The notes beneath the pieces are model-generated. The model had not been told where the DNA came from and did not search any database. It saw only the letters and a list, made by a program, of their open reading frames with translations. From Thermofilum sp. (GTDB taxonomy: Archaea > Thermoproteota > Thermoprotei > Thermofilales > Thermofilaceae): a DNA stretch of 40,439 bases. Of the stretch, positions 8,791-15,162 are shown in pieces (positions within the stretch are counted from its first letter, which is position 1; each line of letters opens with the position of its first letter). A program made the translations under genes and the position numbers. The DNA lies in NCBI GenBank assembly GCA_023269735.1, contig JAGDWA010000126.1, positions 1 through 40,439 on the forward strand, given 5' to 3'.

Positions 8791-9246
8791 GTGCCCAGGT
8801 GGCACTTCTCCGTGCAGTTGGACCCCGCGAGGACGGCGATCGCGGCAGGCCGCGAGCTCAGGGTGTCGTACAAGGACGCGGTCGAGGTGCTCAACGCCAT
8901 AAGGGGGATGAGGCTGGAGGACGCCAAGCGCTTCCTCGAGGAGGTCGTGGAGATGAAGCGGCCCGTGCCCTACCGGAGGTTCCATGGGAAGGTGGGGCAC
9001 AAGACCGCCGTGGGCCCGGGGAGGTACCCCGTGAAGGCGGCGAAGGCCGTGCTGAGCGTGCTGAGGAGTGCGGAAGCCAACGCGGCCTACAAAGGGCTCG
9101 ACGTGAGCAAGCTCTGGGTCGTCCACGCGGCCGCCCATAAGGGTGCGAAGATCCGCTCCTACATGCCCAGGGCGTTCGGCAGAGCAACTCCCTGGTTCGA
9201 GCAGCTGGTCCACATCGAGGTAGGCCTCGAGGAGCGCGAGCAGTAG
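8791..9246 (+). CDS. rpl22: Ribosomal protein uL22
   Basis: FSVQLDPARTAIAAGRELRVSYKDAVEV, GPGRYPVKAAKAVL, HAAAHKGAKIRSYMPRAFGRA; GTG start. Confidence 0.95.
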   Translation: MPRWHFSVQLDPARTAIAAGRELRVSYKDAVEVLNAIRGMRLEDAKRFLEEVVEMKRPVPYRRFHGKVGHKTAVGPGRYPVKAAKAVLSVLRSAEANAAYKGLDVSKLWVVHAAAHKGAKIRSYMPRAFGRATPWFEQLVHIEVGLEEREQ

Positions 9247-9259
9247 GCGCGAGCCGAAA

Positions 9260-9267
9260 GCTTAAAG
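9260..9267 (+). promoter_or_regulatory. TATA-like element upstream of rps3
   Basis: GCTTAAAG 39 bp upstream of ATG 9306. Confidence 0.5.
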
Positions 9268-9305
9268 AAGTCTCTCGGCGGCCGCCGGCCGAGAGGGGAG
9301 CTGGG

Positions 9306-9899
9306 ATGCCGACGCTCGCGAGAGTGTTCCTGGAGAGGGGGATGCAGTACATGGAGCTGAACGCCTTCCTGGCCAGGAGGCTGGCGCACGCCGGCTACGT
9401 CGACGTCCAGTTGTTTCGAACGCCGATAGGCACGCGTGTGATCGTCCTTGCCGAGAGGCCCGCCATGGTCATCGGCCGCAAGGGCGCCAACATAAAGGAG
9501 CTCCAGGAGCTCCTCGAGAAGAAGTTCGGCGTAGAGAGGCCCCAGATCGACGTGGTGGAGGTGGTCAACCCCGACCTAAACGCGAAGATCGTGGCCTACG
9601 GCATAGCGCGGGCGATGGTGCGCGGCATCAAGTTCAGGCGGGCCGCCTACGTGGCCCTCAGGCGTGTGATGGAGGCAGGCGCTAGGGGCGTGGAGGTGGT
9701 CATCAGCGGGAAGCTCACCTCGGAGAGGGCTAGGTTCGAGAAGTACAGCGCCGGCGTGCTCTACAAGTCGGGGAAGCCCAGCGAGTACGTCGACGAGGCC
9801 GCGATACAGGTCCTCCTCAAGCCCGGGGTCTACGGGGTGAAGGTTAGGATACTGCCCCCCGTCGAGATCCCAGGAACGTTGAAGGCCACGGCCGGGTGA
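9306..9899 (+). CDS. rps3: Ribosomal protein uS3
   Basis: [33 protein letters not shown] domain. Confidence 0.96.
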   Translation: MPTLARVFLERGMQYMELNAFLARRLAHAGYVDVQLFRTPIGTRVIVLAERPAMVIGRKGANIKELQELLEKKFGVERPQIDVVEVVNPDLNAKIVAYGIARAMVRGIKFRRAAYVALRRVMEAGARGVEVVISGKLTSERARFEKYSAGVLYKSGKPSEYVDEAAIQVLLKPGVYGVKVRILPPVEIPGTLKATAG

Positions 9900-9904
9900 G
9901 GCCG

Positions 9905-10114
9905 ATGCCCCTGCTCAGGGTCGACGACATTAGGAAGATGAGCAGGAAGGAGAGGAGGGCCAAGCTCGAGGAGCTGAGAGCCGAGCTGCTCAGGCTGAGG
10001 ACCCAGGCGGCGCGCGGCACCCTCGAGAACCCGGCGAGGATCAGGGAGATCCGCAGGGCCATCGCCAGGATACTGACCGTGGAGAGGGAAGAGGAGCTCG
10101 GCCGCGCCCGATGA
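9905..10114 (+). CDS. rpl29: Ribosomal protein uL29
   Basis: [56 protein letters not shown]. Confidence 0.93.
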   Translation: MPLLRVDDIRKMSRKERRAKLEELRAELLRLRTQAARGTLENPARIREIRRAIARILTVEREEELGRAR

Positions 10115-10407
10115 GGGGCAGGAGGCCCCGCATTACGCCCGAGAACGTCCTCCTCCACGAGCTGATAGGGCTGGAGGCGGTGGTTGCCGAGAGCTCCAAC
10201 AAGCTGCAGGTCGGGCTCTCGGGGAGGATAGTCGACGAGACCATGAAGACCCTGGTCATCGAGACCCCCCGCGGCAGGAAGAGGGTTCTCAAGCGCGAGG
10301 TCAAGCTGCTGCTGAAGCTGCCGGACGGCACGCTGGTACTGGTGGACGGAAGGGAGCTCGTGGGCAGGCCCGAGGACAGGCTGAAGAAGAGGGTTCGCGA
10401 CTGGTGA
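10111..10407 (+). CDS. rnp1: RNase P protein component 1 (Rpp29/Pop4)
   Basis: [51 protein letters not shown]. Confidence 0.93.
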   Translation: MRGRRPRITPENVLLHELIGLEAVVAESSNKLQVGLSGRIVDETMKTLVIETPRGRKRVLKREVKLLLKLPDGTLVLVDGRELVGRPEDRLKKRVRDW

Positions 10408-10426
10408 AGCGGAGCCCTCATGAATA

Positions 10427-10466
10427 GGAATGCCGGCGACATAGCAGTGCATGCCGGAGGCATTCC
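10427..10466. repeat. Inverted repeat/hairpin GGAATGCC-GGC ... GCC-GGA-GGCATTCC
   Basis: 8-bp perfect outer stem plus inner 3-bp GGC/GCC. Confidence 0.85.
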
Positions 10467-10491
10467 ACCGCCGTGCCCCCGCGGGCGCGAT

Positions 10492-10529
10492 CCATGCCCT
10501 GGGCATACGCGAAAATGCCCGGGGCATGG
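10492..10529. repeat. Hairpin CCATGCCCTGGGCAT-acgcgaaa-ATGCCCGGGGCATGG
   Basis: 15-bp stem (one T-G pair), 8-nt loop. Confidence 0.92.
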
Positions 10530-10566
10530 CAGCAGGCTGCTGGCCGAGGTCAGCCGTGGATGAAGG

Positions 10567-10574
10567 CTTATAAA
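10567..10574 (+). promoter_or_regulatory. TATA-like element upstream of rps17
   Basis: CTTATAAA about 30 bp upstream of ATG 10604. Confidence 0.65.
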
Positions 10575-10603
10575 CCGCGCACCCGGCCCCGCGGTCGGGT
10601 CGA

Positions 10604-10939
10604 ATGCCCAAGAGGCACGTCGGCATACCGGGCTTAGAGCCACCGGAGAGGACGTGCGACGACCCGCTGTGCCCGTGGCACGGGCAGCTGTCGGTGAGGG
10701 GGACGATCATGGAGGTCACGGTGGAGAAGGTCAAGATGAAGAGGACGGCAGTCGTGGTGCACGAGTACCTCCATTACGTCCCGAAGTACATGAGGTATGA
10801 GAGGCGCCGGAAGAAGAAGCACGTCAGGGTTCCGCCCTGCATCGACGTTCAGCCGGGCGATAGGGTCGTCATCGGCGAGTGCAGACCCCTCGCCAAGTCC
10901 GTCTCCTTCGTGGTTCTGGCCAAGGTGAAGAAGCAGTAG
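10604..10939 (+). CDS. rps17: Ribosomal protein uS17
   Basis: [60 protein letters not shown]. Confidence 0.95.
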   Translation: MPKRHVGIPGLEPPERTCDDPLCPWHGQLSVRGTIMEVTVEKVKMKRTAVVVHEYLHYVPKYMRYERRRKKKHVRVPPCIDVQPGDRVVIGECRPLAKSVSFVVLAKVKKQ

Positions 10940-10964
10940 GCCGCCCTGCGCTTGGTGCGCTGGG

Positions 10965-10972
10965 CTTAAAAA
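10965..10972 (+). promoter_or_regulatory. TATA-like element upstream of rpl14
   Basis: CTTAAAAA about 30 bp upstream of ATG 11001. Confidence 0.6.
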
Positions 10973-11000
10973 CCCGCTGAGGGTAACGGGCCAGGGGTGT

Positions 11001-11426
11001 ATGGCTAAGCGCGGTGCGAAGGTATCGGGGGTATCCTACAGGTTCCACAAGACACCCGGGGTCTTCATAGAGAGCCTCGTAAGGGTCACCGACAATTCGG
11101 GCGCGCGGGTAGCGCGCGTGATAGGCGTGAAGGGCGCGAAGACTGTGCGGAGGAGGATCCCTGGGGCGGCGGTGGGTGACGTCGTCATCGTCTCGGTGCG
11201 TGAGGGCAAGCCTGAGCTGCGCAAGCAGATATTCCACGGCATCGTGGTGCGCCAGCGCAGGCCATACAGGAGGCCCGACGGAACGTGGATAGCCTTCGAA
11301 GACAACGCCATCGTCCTGATTACGCCGGAGGGCGACCCGAAGGGCAGCGAGGTGCACGGCCCGGTGGCGAAGGAAGCCGTGGAGAGGCACCCGAAGCTCG
11401 CCACGATGGTCACGATGGTCGTCTAG
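11001..11426 (+). CDS. rpl14: Ribosomal protein uL14
   Basis: [57 protein letters not shown]. Confidence 0.96.
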   Translation: MAKRGAKVSGVSYRFHKTPGVFIESLVRVTDNSGARVARVIGVKGAKTVRRRIPGAAVGDVVIVSVREGKPELRKQIFHGIVVRQRRPYRRPDGTWIAFEDNAIVLITPEGDPKGSEVHGPVAKEAVERHPKLATMVTMVV

Positions 11427-12115
11427 GCGCCGGGGCCGCCGAGGGCCTCGGAGCGCCCCTCAACCGGGATCGCGAGTAGGTCGCCCTCGTAGGCCTCCAG
11501 CTCCTCTATGAAGGAGCTGAGCTTGCGCAGGGGGACTATCGGCACCCCCTCGAAGACCTTCAAGCTGACCTCGTGGAGGTCTACTATCGCTGGGACGACC
11601 CTGGCGCTGCGCCACCTGGCGACCTCGGCAGCCACCCTGGGGATCGCTGGAGCCGCCTGTGCGAATGCCGCACACCGCTCTTTGTGAGCGCGAACGGTCC
11701 TCCTCAGTGCGCTTTCCCGCGCTCGCCGCCAGAGCTTGCAGTCGACGGCTAGGATCCTGGGCTCCCGCAGGGCCACCACGTCGAGCTCGCGCAGCGCGCC
11801 TCCCGAGCTAAAGCGGACGTTCGTCAGGGCGCGGAAGCCATGCTCCTCGAAGACCCTGGCGCAGAGCCTCTCGAACTCCCTCCACCCGGCCCGAAGGGCC
11901 AGCTCTACCGGGTCGAAGCCCCTCCTCCAGCAGGCGAGGATCAGCTCGACGGCATCGCTGGCAACCAGCGAGTCGCCCTCGAGCCTGACGGGCAGACCCC
12001 GCGTCAGCTCGACGGCTAGCTGCAGGGGCAAGCCGACGCCCTCCTCCACCTCGCGCGCTTCCAACCTCCCCCTGCGGATCAGCGATGCGATGAGCACGCG
12101 GAGCCTCTCTTCCAT
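11423..12115 (-). CDS. PD-(D/E)XK-type (restriction endonuclease-like/Mrr-like) putative nuclease
   Basis: [52 protein letters not shown] matches an E..D..(D)xK nuclease core. Confidence 0.65.
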   Translation of the reverse strand: MEERLRVLIASLIRRGRLEAREVEEGVGLPLQLAVELTRGLPVRLEGDSLVASDAVELILACWRRGFDPVELALRAGWREFERLCARVFEEHGFRALTNVRFSSGGALRELDVVALREPRILAVDCKLWRRARESALRRTVRAHKERCAAFAQAAPAIPRVAAEVARWRSARVVPAIVDLHEVSLKVFEGVPIVPLRKLSSFIEELEAYEGDLLAIPVEGRSEALGGPGA

Positions 12116-12188
12116 GAGCTGCGGTGCCGCGGCGCGCCGGCTTAAAAGGCTCCTGGATCCGCCGGGCCAGCGCCCATCCCTCGGAAAA

Positions 12189-12196
12189 GCTTAAGA
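12189..12196 (+). promoter_or_regulatory. TATA-like element upstream of tRNA-Ile
   Basis: GCTTAAGA about 27 bp upstream of the tRNA 5' end. Confidence 0.6.
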
Positions 12197-12218
12197 GAGC
12201 GCCTCGAGCGCCCATACG

Positions 12219-12335
12219 GGGCCCGTGGCGTAGCCCGGTGGCGCGCCCACGGCGCGAGCCGCGCGCAGGGCTGATAACCGGGAGAGCGGCGGCGTCGCCG
12301 CCCGGAAGTCCCGGGTTCGAATCCCGGCGGGCCCA
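12219..12335 (+). tRNA. tRNA-Ile(GAT), CCA encoded (12336-12338), two apparent introns: 20 nt at 29/30 (12249-12268) and 23 nt at 45/46 (about 12285-12307)
   Basis: Acceptor GGGCCCG/CGGGCCC. CCCGG-CTGATAA-CCGGG anticodon arm forms only after removing 20 nt. Variable region 28 nt. Confidence 0.9.
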
Positions 12336-12393
12336 CCACCCGTCGCCCTCCCCCAATCGCGCAACTCTAATAGCGGCGGGTAGGCGGGATCCT

Positions 12394-13242
12394 GTGGGGA
12401 AGCTGGCGGCTTTCGTAAGGCTGACCCGCATCGAGCACGGCGCCATGGCGGCCTTCGCGGCCCTGGTGGGCTACGCCGTCGCCTCGGGCGGGTGGGATCA
12501 CCTCGACCCCCCCTCCTCCCTGGTGGCGGTGGCGGTGGTCGTAGCCGTGGAGGCTGGACTCTTCGCCTTCAACGACATCTTCAACCTGGAGGAGGACAGG
12601 GTTAACGCGCCCCACAGGCCTCTCGTGCGCGGCGAGGTCAGCTTCCGGGAGGCGTGGTCTCTGGCTCTCTCGGCGCTGGCGGCAGGGGTGGCGCTGTCTG
12701 CGTGGCTGGGGGCGGCCCCCTTCGTGATCGCGCTGCTCGCCGCCCTCTCGGGCATGGCGTACAACGTCGCGCTGAAGAAGAGGGGGTTCTGGGGCAACCT
12801 CATCGTGGCTGCGGACACGGCCCTCCCCTTCCCCTTCGGAGCCTCGATAGCCAGCGGCTTCCGCGTGCCCTGGACGGTCTCCCTCCTGACGGCGATGGCG
12901 TTCCTCGCGGCGCTGGGCAGGGAAGCACTGAAGGGCGTGGTCGACGTTGAGGGCGACCGCAGGGCCGGGGTCAGGACGCTCGCAGTGACCAGGGGTCCGC
13001 GCTTCGCCGCCGCGCTCTCCAGCGCGCTGACGCTCGCGGCGGTCGTCCTCAGCACCCCCCTCTTCCTCCTCCTGCCGCCGGGGAAGCTCCCGATGTACGC
13101 GGCGCTGGTGCTCCCCGCCGATGCCCTCTTCACTTACGTGGCCCTCTCCATGCTGAGGGACGCCGGCTTCGCGAGGAGGGGGAGGCAGTTGACGCTAGCG
13201 GCAATGCTGCTGGGCATTTTCGCATTTGCGGCAGTGGCGTGA
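12394..13242 (+). CDS. UbiA-family prenyltransferase (probable geranylgeranylglycerol-phosphate geranylgeranyltransferase); start GTG 12394 inferred
   Basis: FAFNDIFNLEEDRVNAPHRPLVRGEVS (NDxxDxxxD-like), ALKGVVDVEGDRRAGVRTLAV; multiple hydrophobic segments. Confidence 0.85.
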   Translation: MGKLAAFVRLTRIEHGAMAAFAALVGYAVASGGWDHLDPPSSLVAVAVVVAVEAGLFAFNDIFNLEEDRVNAPHRPLVRGEVSFREAWSLALSALAAGVALSAWLGAAPFVIALLAALSGMAYNVALKKRGFWGNLIVAADTALPFPFGASIASGFRVPWTVSLLTAMAFLAALGREALKGVVDVEGDRRAGVRTLAVTRGPRFAAALSSALTLAAVVLSTPLFLLLPPGKLPMYAALVLPADALFTYVALSMLRDAGFARRGRQLTLAAMLLGIFAFAAVA

Positions 13243-13330
13243 CCCTCGCGCACAATTACGAACTGATCAAGTCCTGATGAGTCGCGGCGCGGGTAGGCTT
13301 TCGAGCTGGAGCAAGCGGACGAGCTCAAGG

Positions 13331-13338
13331 TTTAAAAC
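13331..13338 (+). promoter_or_regulatory. TATA-like element of the membrane protein/RecA-like/RuvC-like operon
   Basis: TTTAAAAC 27 bp upstream of GTG 13358. Confidence 0.55.
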
Positions 13339-13357
13339 GCGCGGGCACGGGAGAGCT

Positions 13358-13723
13358 GTGCCCGGGGCGGTGGCTCGCTTAGTGAGGAGGGTTCTAGAGC
13401 CCGAGCTCCTTGCGCCCCTCGTCGTCGCAGCCGCTCTCTTCATCCTCTCGGGGGTCTTCAACGTGCTGTACACGTGCCTTCACGACGCTGAGCAGTGCGC
13501 AGCTGTCCACTCCAGAGTGGGGCCAGTGCCTTCCGACAGCCTCCAGAACACGACCGAAATCATCCTTTCCTTCATGGCCTACGCTATGATGACTTACGGC
13601 ATCTACAGCCTGAGGAACGCGCTCGCCCGCACTAGGAGGAGCTCGCTGGCGATAGCGACGGGGCTCGCGCTAGTAATCATGGGCGCCCTGCTGCTGGCCG
13701 TGATGTTCGCGGCGAAGAGATGA
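13358..13723 (+). CDS. Small membrane protein of unknown function (about 121 aa, about 3 predicted TM segments)
   Basis: LLAPLVVAAALFILSGVFNVLYTC, TTEIILSFMAYAMMTYGIYSL, SLAIATGLALVIMGALLLAVMF. Stop overlaps the next gene by 4 nt (ATGA). Confidence 0.6.
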   Translation: MPGAVARLVRRVLEPELLAPLVVAAALFILSGVFNVLYTCLHDAEQCAAVHSRVGPVPSDSLQNTTEIILSFMAYAMMTYGIYSLRNALARTRRSSLAIATGLALVIMGALLLAVMFAAKR

Positions 13724-14340
13724 GGCCCCCCCTCAGGGACCTGCTGAACTTCCTTGGAAGGCGCCTGGAGGGGGGCGCGCTGGTCGTATACGGTGAGGCC
13801 GGCTCGCTGAGGACGAGGATCGCCCTCCTGCTGTGCGCCGAGCACCGGCCCGCCCTCTACATAGGGGCAGGGAGGCACTCCCGCGTCGGGAGGGGGCCTG
13901 AGGGCGTCACGATCTACCCCACCCGCTCCTTCTACGAAGAACTGCTCAAGGTGACCGAGGTCGTTGGGCTGTGCCGAGCGGGTGCCGTGAGGCTCGTGGC
14001 GATCGACGAGTTCCTGGCCAACCTAGTGCCGTACAGGGCCTCGCTCAGCGAGGCTTACATCGGCAGGATGGCCCTGGCCGAGGTAGAGCTCCTGGGCATG
14101 GCGCGAGATGGCGGGTGCAAGGTGGTACTGGTGTGCGCGGAGGACCGCAGGAGGGGCGCCCCCCTGGCGTTGCGAGTGATCAGGCAGCTGAAGCCCAGGC
14201 TCGTCAGAGTGGAGGCGGAGGAGGGGGTGCTCGTGGCCGAGGAGCGTGAGTTGGGGGACCCCTCGGTCTCGCTCGGCAGGTACGAAGCGCCGCTCGACGA
14301 TGTCGTGTCCGTCATCAGTGAGGCGCTGGGCTATGCGTAG
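13720..14340 (+). CDS. RecA/RadB-like ATPase-fold protein with degenerate Walker A
   Basis: GGALVVYGEAGSLRTRIALLL aligns with YGPPGSGKTNIALLL-type P-loops (K to R, G to L); VRLVAIDEFLANLV as Walker B. Confidence 0.55.
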   Translation: MRPPLRDLLNFLGRRLEGGALVVYGEAGSLRTRIALLLCAEHRPALYIGAGRHSRVGRGPEGVTIYPTRSFYEELLKVTEVVGLCRAGAVRLVAIDEFLANLVPYRASLSEAYIGRMALAEVELLGMARDGGCKVVLVCAEDRRRGAPLALRVIRQLKPRLVRVEAEEGVLVAEERELGDPSVSLGRYEAPLDDVVSVISEALGYA

Positions 14341-14911
14341 CCTGGCCGCGCTGCTGCAGAGGGAGAGGCCCTCGGTCGCGGTCCGCAACCCCCGCGAGGC
14401 TCAGCTACTCTTCCGCCTGCTAGGTGAGCTGGGGTTGGAGGGCGTAGTCAGCGTGGGCTCCCACGGCGTGGAGGTGCCGCACCGCGTGCTCGAGACGGGC
14501 GACCCGGCGGCGCTCGCCTGCTGGCTGGCGTCCCTCGTGGAGAGGGGGGAGGTCGTCGTCGGCGTGGACATGGGGGCGGCGAACATCGGCGTGGCTGTGA
14601 TCGTCGGGGGCGTGCTCGCCTACACGGACGTGATGAGGAGCGCGGAGCTGCTCTCGCAGAGGCTGCTCAACCTCGCTGAGCTGGGGTTCAGGGTGCGGGT
14701 GAGGATAGGCTGCCCTGCGCACTTGAGCGAGACCGCCCGCTCCCTCGTGGAGGCGCTTGAGCGCACCGGCATCGGCGTAGACGTGATACGCGACGAAAGG
14801 GTCAAGGACGCCGTCATCTTGGGTGACTTCACGATCCTTGAGAAGTTGTCCAAGCACGAGGTCGACGCCATTAAGATAGCCCTGGCGGGTGCCGGAGGCA
14901 ATAGGCATTAA
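14333..14911 (+). CDS. RuvC/YqgF-like RNase H-fold protein
   Basis: VVGVDMGAANIGVAVIVGGVLAY, VRIGCPAHLSETARSLVEAL, VIRDERVKDAVILG, KHEVDAIKIALAG. ATG overlaps the upstream stop (ATGCGTAG). Confidence 0.6.
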   Translation: MRSLAALLQRERPSVAVRNPREAQLLFRLLGELGLEGVVSVGSHGVEVPHRVLETGDPAALACWLASLVERGEVVVGVDMGAANIGVAVIVGGVLAYTDVMRSAELLSQRLLNLAELGFRVRVRIGCPAHLSETARSLVEALERTGIGVDVIRDERVKDAVILGDFTILEKLSKHEVDAIKIALAGAGGNRH

Positions 14912-14936
14912 TCCCCCGCCCACTCGATGCCCCGTT

Positions 14937-15116
14937 ATGTACTACGTGGTTTGCAGCCGGTGCTCCTACGTGCTCTACTCCGGCGAGAAGCCCGTCGAGA
15001 TCATTAGGGTGCTGGCTAAGTACGGGGACAAGTGCCCCCGCTGCCTGAAGAAGCTCTCCCTCGAGCCCAAGAAGGTAGTGGTCAAGGTCCACAAGCAGAA
15101 GCGGAGTGGTCCCTGA
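14937..15116 (+). CDS. Small zinc-ribbon protein
   Basis: MYYVVCSRCSYVLYSG ... GDKCPRCLKKL (CxxC...CxxC). Confidence 0.75.
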   Translation: MYYVVCSRCSYVLYSGEKPVEIIRVLAKYGDKCPRCLKKLSLEPKKVVVKVHKQKRSGP

Positions 15117-15132
15117 ACTCGGGCTCCAAAAC

Positions 15133-15140
15133 CATTTAAG
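15133..15140 (+). promoter_or_regulatory. TATA-like element of aglB, enclosed by inverted repeat TCGGGCTC(15119-15126)/GAGCCCGA(15153-15160)
   Basis: CATTTAAG about 23 bp upstream of ATG 15163. Confidence 0.5.
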
Positions 15141-15162
15141 GCCGCAGGCGCCGAGCCCGACG

